This document shows, piece by piece, positions 32,468-46,297 of a stretch of DNA of 64,000 bases. The stretch comes from Chondrosia reniformis (taxonomy: Eukaryota > Porifera > Demospongiae > Chondrillida > Chondrillidae), in assembly GCA_947172415.1 (NCBI GenBank), contig OX359195.1:3323501-3387500 (forward strand). Reading direction: 5' to 3'. A program made the position numbers and the translations under genes. The notes beneath the pieces are model-generated. The model saw only the letters and a list, made by a program, of their open reading frames with translations. It was not told where the DNA came from and ran no database searches. The stretch's first letter is position 1. The number at the start of each line of letters is the position of its first letter.

Positions 32468-35174
32468 ACATACAACTAGTACATACAACTACTACATAAA
32501 ATTAGTATTTACATCTAGTACATACAACTAGTACATACAAATGAAGCATACAACTATAATATATAACTAGTACATACACCTATAACTAGTACATATAAAT
32601 AGTACATACACCTAGCACAAACACTTTGTAGATAAAACTAGTATATTCATAGAAATTGTACATAGAACTAGCACACAACTAGTACATACAACTAGTAAAT
32701 ACAACTAGAACATACAACTAGTTCATACAACTAGACCTTACAACTAGTAACTAGTAAGTACAACTAGTACATACAACTACTACATACAACTAGTTTTGAC
32801 AACTAGAAAATACAACTACTGCACCCAACTACTACATACAACTAATACATATAACTAGTGCACAAAACGACTGCATATTATAAATACATACACATATAAC
32901 TACTACATATAAATGTACATTCAACTGCTACATACAAGTATACATTCAACTAGTTATTGCAACTACTGCATACAACTAGAATTACAACTAGGACATACAA
33001 CTAATACACACAATTAGTACATACAACTAGTGCTACAACTAGTAAATACAACTAGTACATAAAACTAGTACATACAACTAGTCCATAGCTAGTACAAACA
33101 TCTAGTACCTACAACTAGTAAATGCAACTGGTACATATCTAGTACAGACAACTAAACATACAACTATTACAAACAATTACTACATACAACTAGTACATAC
33201 AACTAGTACATAAAACTAGTACCTACATAGTACCTAGTATAACTAGTTCTAGAACCTACAACTAGTACATACAACTAGTACATACAACTAGTACATACAA
33301 CCAGTACATACATATAGTACATACAATTAGTACAAACAATGGGTACATATCTAGTTAACACAACTAGACATACAACTAGTACATAAAACTAGTACATCAA
33401 ACTGGTACCTAGAATTGATAAATACAACTAGTACTAGTGCTATACAACTAATACATAAAACTAGTACATATAATTAGTGCACACAACCAGTACATACAAC
33501 TAGTTCATACAACTAGTACATCCAAGTAGTTAATATACCCAGACATACACATATAACTAGAACCTAGATATAGTACATACAACTAGTACATATAACTATG
33601 ACATCCAACTAGTACATATACCTAGTAAATACACATATAACTAGTACATATAAATAGTACGTACAACTAGTAAATACAACTAGTACATACAAGTAGTACA
33701 TAAAATGAGTCCATACAACTATTACACACAAGTTGTACATACAACCCGTTCAAACAACTAGTACTTACAACTAGTACATACAACTCGTACACACAACTAG
33801 CATATATAACTAGTACACACAACTACTACATGTACCTAGTATGTACACATAAAACTAGTACTTTTAAATTGTGCATACAACTAGTACGTGCAACTAGTCC
33901 ATACAACACACAACTAGTACTACTAGTTACTACTTTTATGTACTAGTTTTATGTTCTAGTGCATACAACTAGTGTATACAACTAGTACATAAAATAGAAC
34001 GTAAAACAGGTACACACAACTAGTACATTCAACTAGTCATACAACTAGTTCATACAACTAGACCATACAACTGGTAATTAGTAAGTACAACTAGTACATA
34101 AAACTAAAACATACAAGTAGTATTTACAACTAGTACATTCAACTACTTTGTAGTACCTACAACTGGTACATACAACTAATATACACAATTAGTAACTACA
34201 ACCACAACACACAACTAGTACATACAATTAGTAGATCCAATTAGTACATACAATCCGTACATACAACTGGAACAAACAGTTTGTACATACAAGTAGTACA
34301 TATACCTAGTACATACACGTATAACTAGAACCTATAAATAGTATATACAACTGGTACATATAACTAGAATATTCAACTAGAAGATATACCTAGTACTTAA
34401 ACATATAACTAATATATATAAATAGGACATACAACTGGGACATACAACTTGTACATATAACTAGTATATGCAACTATAACATACAACTGTATTGTTTGGA
34501 TTACTTACAACTAGTACATACAACTAGTATATACAATTATTGCATACAATTAGGACCTCCAACTAGTACATACAACAAATAGTCAGAATTAGTACATACA
34601 ACTAGTAGATTAAACTAATGCATATATCTAGTACATTCAACTAGGATACACAACTAGTACATACAACTGGAGCATGCAACTAGTTCACACAACTAGACCA
34701 TACAAGTAGTACCTAGTAAATACAACTAGTAAATACAACTACAACATGCATCTAGTATTTACAACTAGTACATTCAACTAATTACTAGTACATAAAACTA
34801 ATTCATCCAACTGCTACACACAACTAGTACATACAACTAATACATATTACTAGTACAAACAACGACTGCATATAAATAATATATACACATATAGCTAGTA
34901 CATATAAATGTACATTCAACTCCTACATTCAACTCTACATAAAACTAGTTATTACAACTAGTTACATACAACTAGTACATAGCTAGTACAAACAACTAGT
35001 ACCTTCAACTAGTACATAAAACTGTGGACATACAACTGGACGTACAACTAGCATATACAATTAGTACATACAACCAGTACCTACCTAGTACCTAGAACGA
35101 CTAGTACTAGAACCACAACTAGTACATACAACGAGTACACACACTGGTACATACAACTAGTACCTACCTAGTAC
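32468..35174 (-). repeat. 13-bp satellite, block 6b
   Basis: Reverse orientation. The right 500 bp duplicates about 11600-12100. The last 12 bases, CCTACCTAGTAC (35163-35174), recur after LINE copy 2 at 39543-39554. Confidence 0.95.
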
Positions 35175-35212
35175 TTTAGAAACAAAAGCCTTTACGGAGA
35201 ACCTTGTTACTT

Positions 35213-35236
35213 CTTGCCTTAGTTTACTAAGGCAAG
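35213..35236 (-). promoter_or_regulatory. 3'-end stem-loop of LINE copy 2
   Basis: CTTGCCTTAG, TTTA loop, CTAAGGCAAG. The stem is identical to copy 1 and only the loop differs, consistent with a constrained RNA structure, though two copies are weak evidence. Confidence 0.7.
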
Positions 35237-35443
35237 GAGTATCCGGCTTGGACAACCCTCATTCAGTTATGTTTTCCTTCCTATGGGTTTTTAGCCAGAA
35301 GCCTCGGCTTTGCCTCCTTCCGGCAGCATCAGACAGATGCACGTGGGGCCAAAGTTGACCGTCATAATAGGAGGGACTACCTCCATACACCAATCCACCA
35401 CTGCTTTCCAGAGGTCAACAGGCAAGGACTGGGACAGGACTAC

Positions 35444-38400
35444 TTATCGTCCAGGCCCCAATCCCTTAACACATAGATGTCGCCTCAATATCCTGACCAC
35501 CGAAAAGAGAACAGTTCTCTGCATGGCTCTCATCACTTCTACTCCCCTTTTTGAAAGCTTTGGAATTCCCCTAAGGTCTTCCAGGAGCGTCTCCACTGTC
35601 CCCAAAGCACCAATTATCATCGGGACTACCTTAATTCGGTAGCCACTAAATTGTTTCCTCATATCAGCCGCCAGTTTCTGGTATTTTTGGAACTTCTCTT
35701 GCCATCTTCCATTAATATTGCCATCAGTAGGAACTGACATCTCAATAATGTAGATGGACTTACATAGCCGATCCTCAACCACTAAGTCTGGCCTTCTTTC
35801 TGTCATTTCATCATCTGTAGGGATACTAGGATCCCACAAAATTTTGAAAGACCTATTCTCATAGACTGGTTTTGCTTCTAGTTTGTACCAGGGCTCTTCC
35901 TGCTTGAATCCATATTCTTTCAACAGTCTCCACAACAATATCAGTATCGCCCAGTCATGTCTCTATTTGTAGAGAGAAAATTCCTTGGACTCACACATGC
36001 TTAGTGTGTGTTTGACCGTTTCCATAGCCTTGCCACATTCTCTGCACATTAGGAGGCTAGAATTCCTCAGAATCCTATTTTGGTACCACCTAGTGTGCAG
36101 CATATCATCTTGGGCTGCAAGAATCAGAGCCTCAGTTTGAGGTCTGAGTCTCCCCTCAGAAAGTCACACATAAGACTCCCTATTTGTGACTTGTCTGTGG
36201 TATGAGACATGGTGAGACTTTTTGGCTAGGTTACTTTTTAACCTTTCAGTCAGAGCCTCCCGGAGCTCACGTGCCATTCTCCTCCATTCTCTTACACTAT
36301 TTTGTGAGGGATCTGTCTTCAGCCACATTTCCGGTTCTAGTTCTATTCCGTGGCTCTTCAGTATCAATCTGGCTTCTTTCAAGACAGTCCTCCTCTGCTT
36401 TGAGCACTCCAGCCACTTTTGGTGTTTAACCACAAGAGCTATGAGTGGATCATTGGCAGTATGAGGTATCTTGCCAGATTCACAACAGCCTGGTCGTGAT
36501 CCAAAGGAAAACTACAGAGCCCTCTACCACCTTGAGAGGGAGGCAAGTTCACTCATTCAATGGCAGAGTTATAGTGATGACACTGGTACTTTCTCATGAT
36601 CTTTCTCAGCATTCGGTCCAATTTTGGAAGTTCACTTTGAGTCCACTTCAAAACTGGGTAAGAGTATCTCAATAGAGAGGCACACAACATGTTAGAGGCT
36701 TCTGCAGCATTCTCACCATCGAGGTGAGAGCCCCACACTTTGTGGAGTCTCCTCCTCCATTTGTTGATCAAGCAAGCTTTGACCTTGCTGTCATCTACCT
36801 CAAACAGTTGTTCTAGCCCTAGGTACTTATAAGTAGTACCTTTTTCAAGGCTCCTTATGGATTCTTCACTGCGTTCAGGGTTGTCTGGGCCAGCCAGAAC
36901 TTTACCCTTTTGCATGTGAGCTGTTCCACACTTTCTCACTCCAAACCTCAGGCCAATGGCATTTGAGGTTTTCTCCACACATTCCATGGCTTCCCTGAGT
37001 TTATCAGGCCCTCCAGCATATATCAGCATATATAAGGTCATCCATGTACAACAAGTGTGCCATGGTGTTCCTTTCCCCATTATGCCAGAGGGTATATCCC
37101 TTGGTTCTGGTAAGAAATTGGGAAATGGGAGCTATGGCCAGACAAAAGAGGAGTGGCGATAAGGAGTCTCCTTGGAAGAGTCCCCTGTTATATTTAACAG
37201 GGGTGCTCCTAACCACCTTCCCCACAGTCCTCAACTCAAGCACAGTAGCCCAGTGTTTGGAGAAGAGCTCTATAGACCTCCGGATCCAACCTGGGCACTT
37301 GATGGTTTTTAGCACCTTCATCACCCACTTGTGAGGGACTCTGTCGTATGCCTTCTCATAATCGATCCATGCCACACTAAGTGGCTTGCCCATAATTTTG
37401 GCATCTAGACCGATTGATTGATCCAGCAATAGACAGTACACACAGCCCCACCTCCCTTTCCTCATGGCTCGTTGAGCCCTAGGTAAAAGATTATTAGTGT
37501 AGGTGTAAGTGAGTAATTCTGATGCAATGTATGCTGTGACAGCCTTGTACATTGTGTTGAGTCACGCAATAGGTCGGTAGTTGGCCACACTTTTCGGGTC
37601 ACCCTTTTTGGGGATGAGTAGAATGCGACTCCTTGTAAGCCAGTCTGGGACTGACAGATCTCCGCTCACCACCCTCCGTAGTTCATCTGCCAAGGCAGAC
37701 TGTGCAGAGGGGAGTGCTTTCCACCAAAAAGTGTGGATGCCATCCGGCCCAGGGGCTGACCAGCTTTTTGTCTTTTTCAAGGCTTTCCTCAGTTTGGTCT
37801 CATCAATGCTATTGGGACCTTCAGAGGAGGTTCTACCCACCCTCTTTTTGGTTTCCTTTAGCCATTCTTTCACCCCTGGGTCGTCTTTGTTGACCTTAGC
37901 AATAGTACCTACAATCTTTGTCAAAAAGTTTCTTACTACCCCTATTGAGGGGGCTTCATTGGAGGTTGGAACATTGCCATTCATCCGGAACTTCCTTTGG
38001 GTATTCCAAAGGTGGTTTTGTTCCTGGAATTTATTGCGTTCAGCCGATCTTCGCTCTTGTAGGGTCCAGACCCTGAGTTTCCCCAGTGTCTGTTCCCGAG
38101 CTCTGATCAGCACATTCAGGTTTAATGAATGGAACTCCCTCATAAGCTTTCTTCGGAGTACTTTCTGGTGTTTGGTCATAGGATTATTACTCTGTTGACG
38201 CGCTATTTCCACATCCAACCAGGCAAGCAGTCTTCTAAACCTAAGGCCTTCGGCTTTCCTGTCACTTATGTGACCTTCCTGTCTCTTACTTCCCTTCTGA
38301 TTATCTGATTTCCTTCCCTGGTTGCATGGCTGCAATTCGTAGGTTGTTTTTCCCCTCACAGCCATAGCAACAGAGTAGACTAGGCAGTTCAGGTGCCAGG

Positions 38401-39368
38401 CCGACCTAGGGCCTTCCTGCCACTCTTTCTCCACCCAATCACTGGCCTCCTGAAGCAGTGCCGCATCAACATGGTTGAACCGCACCGCCCCTCAGGGTTT
38501 TCTATCAGAGAAATCTCCAGGTTTCTTTCGGAGACAGGCATCTTTTGCTTTGCCTAAAACTTGCATCAGTTGATCATTGCCACTTTTCCTCGGACTAAAA
38601 TGATCATTTGTAGGAGTTTCAACAGGGGCTGCAGGCAGCTTACCATTTTATTTAGTCACAGCCTGAACTTAGTGAAGCTCCCCCTGCCCCTGGGCTCCCA
38701 CACCTTCCTCCACAGTCTCAGTTAGGGTGGCTAAACCACAAGAGTCAGGTTCCACAAGGTTTAGTCTCGAGAGATCTTGACCTCTTCGGATTCTTCTAAT
38801 TCTCGTAGTTAGCGCTACCTTTGTGGTTTTATGGTCTGGCATTTTAGCATTCCAAGCCTGGTACAACTGCTCGGTATACCCCTTTTCCATGGGCTTACTT
38901 TCTCATTAGAGCTCCATGAGGATATTATCCCTCTGAAGGTTCCAGATCACCCCTTGGATCCTTCTCCTTCTAGAGGCACCTTGCGGTGCATCATTAACCA
39001 AATCTAAATCTCGGCTACCAGTTACTTGCAGTACTCCGTCTCCTACCAAGTTCCTTTTGGTTTGGAAGGCAAGGGTTCGACGGTCTGAGGCAAATGTGGG
39101 AATTTGCTCAGCCATTCCCACTCTAAACGCTTCTGATAGCTCTTTTGGGTTCAGATCGCTCAAAGCAATCAATTAGTGCCCTAACCATTTCCTCGGTCCA
39201 TAGGGCTGGTTGGCCCCTCATGGGGACCAAAGAAAGGCTATTACATTCAGGTACATCTACCTGTGAGGCACCAGTGGAATCACCTATTCTGGTTGACCCA
39301 GGGTTTCCTTCACCACTGGTGCACCTAGGCCACAGCCTGTCTTGAAAATTGTCATTCTCATGGCGCAA
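35444..39368 (-). pseudogene. LINE copy 2 polyprotein (RT plus endonuclease), many breaks
   Basis: Same protein as copy 1. Breaks visible against copy 1: a 1-bp deletion near 39081 and a 4-bp deletion near 39140; stops near 38906, in the 38490-38660 stretch and at 37562; a small duplicated insertion AGCATATATC near 37020 just beside the YMDD motif; a 1-bp deletion near 36462; and a stop near 36164. The TAG between CCHC knuckle and endonuclease (35963-35965) is at exactly the same place as in copy 1. Motifs APGPDGIHTFWW, IDYEKAYD, FQGDSLSP, YMDD and RPDLVVEDR all remain readable. Confidence 0.88.
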
Positions 39369-39542
39369 CGTAACCCAGTGAAGCTGCCAGACGGGGGGTT
39401 AGGCCATGCTGACAGGGAGGCTGATTTAGCCACAGGATGCCACATGAGGGGCTAAGCACCCTGCTCCGTCAGGGGGTTGAAGTGGACAATACCCATCCTC
39501 TTGTCAGTTCGGAACCACAGCCTCCAATTCCCACGACTACCT

Positions 39543-40478
39543 CCTACCTAGTACCTACTAAAACTAGTACTAGATCCTACAACCAGTACATACAACTAGT
39601 ACATACAACTGGTACATGCAACCAGCAAATTCATCTAGTAAATACAACTAGTACATACAATCAGTACATACAACCAGTACATAAAAGTAGTACATACAAA
39701 TAGTATGTATTCCTAGTCATACACATATGACTAGGACCTATAATAGTGCATAAAAGTAGTACATACAACTAGTATATACAACCAGTACATACAACTAATA
39801 CATACAACTTGTTCATACAACTAGTGCATACAACAATTACACCCAACTAGTACAAACAATTAGTACCTACCTATAACCTAGTATAACTAGCACTAGAACC
39901 TATAACTAGTACATACAATTAGTACATACAACAAGTTCAGATATATTGTAATTTAAACTAGTAAATACAACTAACTAGCATACACAAGTAATATATACAA
40001 CTGGTAGGGAACACATAAAATTAGGACATACAACTAGTACATATGACTAGTACCTGCCTAGTACCTACTACAACCAGTACTAGAATGTTCAACTAGTACA
40101 CACAACTAGTACATACAGCTACTACATACAACTATAAACTAGTACATACAACTAGTACATAACTTGTACATATAGCTACCATATACATACAACTAGTACA
40201 TACAACTAATACAAACCAGTACATACAATTAGTATACACAACTAGTACATACAACTAGTACATACAACTACTACATACAACTTCTACATACAACTAGTAC
40301 CTACAACTAGTAAATATAACTTGTACTAGTACATACTACTAATTCATACAATTAGTGGATACAACTAGTACAAATACCTAGTACACACAAGCACTACATA
40401 TAACAGGTACATACACATATAACTAGTACATATTAATGGTACATACAAGTAATAAATACAACTAGTACAAACCACTAT
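39543..40478 (-). repeat. 13-bp satellite, block 6c
   Basis: Reverse orientation. The start resembles 12100-12250 and the last 150 bp resemble 18820-18952, ending in the same kind of strand flip. Confidence 0.93.
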
Positions 40479-40911
40479 GTACTAGATACTGGTTGTATGT
40501 TCTAATTGTATGTACTAGTTGTACATAATTGATGCCTGTAATAGTTGTATGTTCTACTAACTAATTGTATGTACTAGTTGTATATACTAGTTGTATGAAC
40601 TATTTATATCTACTAGTTATGTTGGTATGTACTATTAATATATACTACTTGTATGTACTAGTTGAATGTACAAGATGTATGTACTAGTTGTAGGTTCTAG
40701 TACTAATTTGATTAAGTACTAGGTAGGTACTAGTTGTATGTACTAGACACTAGTTGTATATACTAGTTGTATGAGCTAGTTATATGAACTAGTTGTATAT
40801 ACTAGTTGTACGAGCTAGTTATATGAACTAGTTGTATGTACTAGTTGCAAGTAATTGTTTTAAATACTACTTGTATGTTCTATTAGTTATATGTAGTACT
40901 TGTTTGTATAT
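40479..40911 (+). repeat. 13-bp satellite, block 7a
   Basis: Plus orientation. Paralogous to 18953-19300, but joined sooner to the ribozyme element, so about 900 bp present at 19300-20200 is missing here. Confidence 0.93.
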
Positions 40912-41252
40912 GTCATCATCATTTAACTCTGGGTTTTACCCCGTCCACTCATGTCCCTTGAGGAGTGCAATGAGTTAATGGATGGAACCGAAGTTCACTT
41001 TATGGGAACCAGAGTTTCCCCCTAGCCACTCAAAAAGATGGTCAAACCATAGACAGCTGTTTTGTCCTTATTAGGACTCATCAGTGTGGCATACGATGGA
41101 TGTTTGAGTGGCTAGTCTGCTAATATGGACTCCCAGAAGCAAAAAAGCCTGTGGTTTCCTTATCAGCAGATAAGGGGTAGAGCCAAAAGTGTGGCAGCCC
41201 ACTAATAGTAGGGCAGGGGTAATAACCCAGAGTTAAATGATGATGACATCGA
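40912..41252. mobile_element. Hammerhead-bearing short element, copy 2
   Basis: Inverted ends GTCATCATCATTTAACTCTG and its complement near 41227-41249 are best preserved here. It lacks the extra 50-bp tail of the other copies and passes directly into satellite after CATCGAT. Confidence 0.75.
41046..41090 (-). ncRNA. Hammerhead ribozyme core, one core base altered
   Basis: As at 20342-20386: CTGATGA and the GTCC/GGAC stem are intact, but GAAAC reads AAAAC. Stem I reads GCCACA with TATGGT, slightly weaker. Confidence 0.72.
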
Positions 41253-43360
41253 TATAGTACCTACAACTAGATATATTTACTAGTTGTAGGTACTTGTTGT
41301 ATGAACCAGCTATGTACTAGTTGTATGTGCTAGTTGTATGTGTTAGTTGTATGTACAAGTTATGTACTAGTTGTATGTTGTAGTTGTATGTACTATTTAT
41401 ATGTACTAGTTATATGTGAATGTCCTATTAATATGTATTAGTTGTATGTGCTTGTTGTATGTACTTGTTGTATGTACTAGGTGGGTGTACTAGTCGTATG
41501 TACTAATTCTACTTATTAGTTGTAGTACAAGTTGTATGTACCAGTACTCTGTACTTGTTGTATATATGTACTATTTATAAGTACTAGTTATATGTGTATG
41601 TATTAGTTATAAGTAGTAGTTGTGTGTACTAGTTATATATACTAGTTTATATACTAGTCGTATCCACTCTTTGTATGTACTAGTTGTATGTACTAGTTGT
41701 ATATCCTAATTGCATATAATAGTTGTATGTACTACTTATATGTACTAGTTGTTTAGACTAGTTGTGTGTTATTGTTGTATATACTAGTTATATTAACTAG
41801 TTGTAGGTTCTAGTTGTATGTACTAGTTGTATGTACTAGTTGAATGGACTAGTTGTAAGTAGTGGTTGTATTGACTAGTTATATGTACTAGTTGTATGAA
41901 CCAGTTGTAGGTTCTACTCCTAGTTTTACAAGGCACTAGCTAGGTACTATTTGTTTATACTAGTTGTATGTAGTAGTTATATGGAAAAAATTGTATGTAG
42001 TATTTGTATGTCTAGTTGTATTTATAAGACATGTGTCAATTGTATGTACTAGTTGTATGCGCTAGCTATTTACTAGGGTTATGTACTCGGTCTATGTAGT
42101 ACTTCTATGTACTAGTTGTAGTACTAGTTGTATGCACTAGTTGTATGCACTAGTTGTATGCACTAGTTGTATATACTAGTTGTATGTACTAGTTGTATGT
42201 TCTACTTGTATGTTTTATATAGTTGTATATACTACTTGCGTTTACTATTTTATGTAATATTTGTATGTAATATTTATATGTGTATGTAGTAGTGTTGTGT
42301 ACTAGATATACGTACTAGTTGTTTGTACTAGTTGTATTTACTAGTGGTATGTACTAGCTATTTACTAGCTTTATGTTCTTGTTCTATGTAGTATTTCTAT
42401 GTACTAGTTGTAGTACTAGTTGTATGTACTAGTTGTATGCACTAGTTGTATGTACAAGTTGTATGTACAAGTTGTATGTACTAGCTATATGCTAGTTTTA
42501 TGTACCCGTTCTAAGTAGTACTTCCATGTACTAGTTGTAGTACTAGTTGTTTGTACTAGTTGTATGCACTAGTTGTATGTACTAGTTGTATGTACTAGTT
42601 GTATGTGTATGTACTAGTTATATGTAGTAGTGTTGTGTACTAGTTATATGTGCTAGTTGTTTGTACTAGTTGTATGTACTAGTTGTATGTAGGAGTTGTA
42701 TGTAATATTTGTATGTAAGAGTTCTATGTACTAGTTGTGTGTACTAGATATGTACTAGTTGTATGAACTAGTTGTAAGTTCTAATACTAGTTAAGTTAGG
42801 CACTACATAGGTATTAGTTGTATGTACTACATCTTTGTAATAATTGTGTACTAGTTGTATGTCCTAGTTTTATGTAATAGTTTTATTTAGAAGTTGTATG
42901 TAGTAGTTTTACTATTTATATGTATTAATTATATGTGTATGTATTAGTTATATGTAATAGTTGTATATATGTATTAGCTGTATTTAGTAGTTGTATGTTC
43001 TAGTACCAATTATATTTACTAGTTGTAGGTTCCAGTTGTATGTAGTAGCTATTTGGAGTAGTTGTATCTACTAATTGTAAGTACTAGTTGTATGAACTAT
43101 TTTTATGTACTAGTTATTTGCACTACTTGTTTGTACTCGTTGTATGTTCAAGTTGAATGTACTAGTTTTGTGTACTAGTTGTATGTATTACTTGTATGTA
43201 CTAGTTGTATGTACTTGTTGTATGTACTAGTTGTATTAATTCGTGGTGTGATCTAGTTGTATGTATTATTTATATGGACTAGTTATATGTCTATGTGCTA
43301 GATATATGTAGAACTTGTGTACTAGTTATAGCTACTAGTTCTATCTATTACTTGTAAGTA
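41253..43360 (+). repeat. 13-bp satellite, block 7b
   Basis: Plus orientation with tandem modules, for example three neighbouring units containing GTAGTACTTCTATGTACTAG at about 42090, 42390 and 42510. Confidence 0.93.
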
Positions 43361-43567
43361 TCTTTGGGATGGTACATCCTTCGACTTTTGAGCGTTTAAA
43401 AACGCAGTTGGTTTCTTTCAATTCTTGGTCAAACGTTTGGACCCTGGGGGTCTTCCTCAGTGACTGATCCAAGAATTGAAAGAAACCAACTGCGTTTTTA
43501 AACGCTCAAAAGTCGAAGGATGTACCATCCCAAAGATAAGTTCGACGCAGTTATAAGGAATCCTTAT
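43361..43567. mobile_element. Fold-back PLE-like element with hammerhead, short form
   Basis: Long arms (TCTTTGGGATGGTACATCC...CGTTTAAAAACGCAGTTG) fold back on themselves. The centre carries one hammerhead. An asymmetric tail, AGTTCGACGCAGTTATAAGG then AATCCTTATTC, follows the right arm. A perfect 17-bp target duplication, TCTATTACTTGTAAGTA, lies at 43344-43360 and 43568-43584. By analogy with 31636-32467, where the lone tail is 5' of the ORF, the sense strand would be minus. Confidence 0.8.
43428..43464 (-). ncRNA. Hammerhead ribozyme core, one core base altered
   Basis: Minus strand: GTCA, CTGAGGA, extra A, stem GACCC-CCA-GGGTC, then CAAAC in place of GAAAC, GTT, TGAC. Stem I GTCA/TGAC is intact. 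The G12 position is C, so it is probably inactive. Confidence 0.72.
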
Positions 43568-46049
43568 TCTATTACTTGTAAGTACTAGTTGTATGTACTA
43601 ATTGGGTTTACTAGTTGTATGTTCTTTACCAGTTGTATGTACTAGTCCTAGTTATATTTACTAGTTGTAGGTACTAATTGTATAATCTAGTTAGATGTAC
43701 TACTTGCATGTACTTGTTTTATGTACTAGTTGCATGTACTAGTAATAATAACTGGTTGTGTTCCCTAATTGTATGTATTAGTCCTAGTTATATTTACTAG
43801 TTGTAGGTACTAATTGTATAATCTAGTTGGATGTACTACTTTCATGTACTTGTTCTATGTACTAGTTGCATGTACTAGTTATAATAACTGGTTGTATTCA
43901 CTAGTTGTATATACTAGTTCTAGTTATATTTACTAGTTGTAGGTACTAATTGTATGTACTAGTTGTATATACTAGTTGTGTGTATTAGTTATATGTGTGT
44001 GTAATAGTTGTATGTACTAATTGTAGGTCCTAGTACTAATTAAACTAAATTCTCGATAGGTTCTAGTTAAATGCAGTAGATACTAGTTGTATTTACTAGT
44101 AATATGAACTAGTTGTACATACTAGCTGTATGTACAAGTTGTGTGGACTAGTTGTATTTAGTAGTTGTATGTACTAATTGTATGTACAAATTGTATGTAC
44201 TAGTTGTATGAAATAGTTGCAGGTTCTAGTACTAGTTAAACTAGGTACTAGGTAGGTATTGGTTGTATGTACAACTTGTTTGAACTAGTTGTGTGTATAT
44301 ACTAGTTGTATGTACTAGTCCTACTATTTGTAGGTACTAAATGTATGTATTAGCTGTGTGTAGTAGTTTTATGTACTAATTGTATGCACTAGTTGTGTAT
44401 ACCAATTGCATGTATTAGTTGTATGTAGTAATTGTATGTGCTACCTATGTACTTTATGTACTCTTTCTATGTACTAGTTCTATGTACTAGTTTCTACTTG
44501 CATGTACTATTTGTATGTACTGGTTTGTGTACTAGTTTTATGTGCTTCTTGTATGTACAAGTTGAATGTACTAGTTGTATGTGCTCGGTGTATGTACTAG
44601 TCCTGGTTATATTTACTAGTTTAGGTACTAGGTGTATGTACATAGTTGTATGTATTAGTTGTAAGCATCAATTGTATGTACTAGCTGTATGTACTACTTG
44701 TATGTACTATTAATATGTGATAGTTATATGTGTATATACTAGTTATTTGTAGTAGTTGTGTGTACTAGTTATAGATACTAGTTGTATGTACTAGTTGTAT
44801 GTACTAGGTTTGTGTACTAGTTGTATGTACTAGTTGTAAGTTCTAGTACTAGTTATACTAGGTACTAGGTAAGTACTAGTTGTATGTAGTTGATACTTTC
44901 TGCATTTACTAGTTGTATGTACTAATTGCATATACCAGGTATTTGTACTGGTTGTATGTATTAGATACTAGTTGATGTACTAATTGTATGCACTAGTTGT
45001 ATATAATTGATGTTTGTAATAGTTGTATGTTCTACTAACTAATTGTATATACTAGTTGTATATACTAGTTGTATGAACTATTTATATCTGCTAGTTATGT
45101 AAGTTTGTACTACTGATTTGTGCTACTTGTTTGTTCTAGTTGAATGTACAAGTTGTATGTCATAGCTGTAGGTTCTAGTACTAATTAGATTAGGTTCTAG
45201 GTAGGTACTAGTTGTATGTACTAGATACTAGTTGTATATACTAGTTGTATGAGCTAGTTATATAAACTAGTTGAATGTACTAGTTGTGTGTAATTGTTTT
45301 AATTACTACTTGTATGTACTAGTTGTATGACCTAGTTGTATGTACTATTTGGGTGCAAATACTAGTTGTATATACTAGTTACTAATTCTCTATACTAGAT
45401 ACTAGCTGTATGTATTAGTTGTACACACCAGTTGTATTTACTAGTTGTAAATCTTAGTTGTATGTACTCCATACTAGTTGTATGTACTAGTGGTATGAAC
45501 TAGTTGTGTGTAATTGGTGTATACACTAGGTATATTTACTAGTTGTAGGTTCTAGTTTTATGTAGTAGTTGTGTGCTTTATTTATATGTATATGACCTGT
45601 TTGTAACTGTTGTAGGCACTAGTTGAATAGAATTGTTCTATGTAGAAGTTTTAGTTCTAATTTAATGTAATAGGTGTATGCAGTAGTAGTATGTACTATA
45701 TATATGTGCTAGTTATAAGTGTATGTTCTAGTAATATGAATTAGCTGTACGCACAAGTCTTATATACTAGATGAAAGTACTGATTGTATGAACTAGTATG
45801 TTCTAGTTATGTGTACTAGTTGTATATACTAATTCTTTGTATTGGTTGTAGTACTAGTTGAATTTGTTAGTTCTATGTACTAGTTGTAGTACTAGTTGTA
45901 TATACTAATTGAATGTAACAATTTTATGTACTAGTTGAAGTTCTAGTTTAATGAACTAGTTGCAAGTACTAGCTTTATGTAGTAGTTGTAAATACTAGTT
46001 GTAAGTAGTAGTTGTATGTACTAGATGTATATACTAGTTGTATGTACTA
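43568..46049 (+). repeat. 13-bp satellite, block 7c
   Basis: Plus orientation. A unit of about 135 bp containing TCTAGTTAGATGTACTACTT repeats at 43650 and 43785. The stretch 44210-45900 resembles 21240-22700. Confidence 0.93.
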
Positions 46050-46297
46050 CAGTCAAACCTCTGAAGAAAGGACACTTTAGGACTGGGCCTTTTGTCCCTT
46101 GTTCGGAGGTTGTCCCCATCTCAGAGGTTAATCAAATTTTGATTGTATCATCCTCTATAATGTTTAGATATGGTAGACAATTATGGTTGTGAGTAGTGAA
46201 AGTTGAAAAACAGTGATTTTGGATTAAGTGTTGTGAATGCCATGGATGCATGCATGAATCAATAAAATTATTGGATTGTTAGTTTTACCCGTCATGA

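Larger units (their letters stand above)
35175..39542 (-). mobile_element. R2-like LINE, copy 2 (degenerate)
   Basis: Collinear with copy 1 from the 3' hairpin to the 5' GTCGTGGG end, flanked by the 12-bp CCTACCTAGTAC duplication. The paralogous segment near 12100 has the satellite without the LINE, giving an empty-site comparison. Confidence 0.9.

Noticed and set aside
41985..42000. Short A-rich run in the satellite near 41990 as a retro-insert
   Set aside because: Only a few A residues, no flanking duplication; within normal monomer variation.
44432..44713. Open frames reading like MYVLVVCTSCMY repeats (also near 39437, 50604, 51749 and 58225)
   Set aside because: They are translations of the 13-bp satellite in whichever frame happens to lack a stop. 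No motif or start context, and the same peptide appears wherever the array is read.
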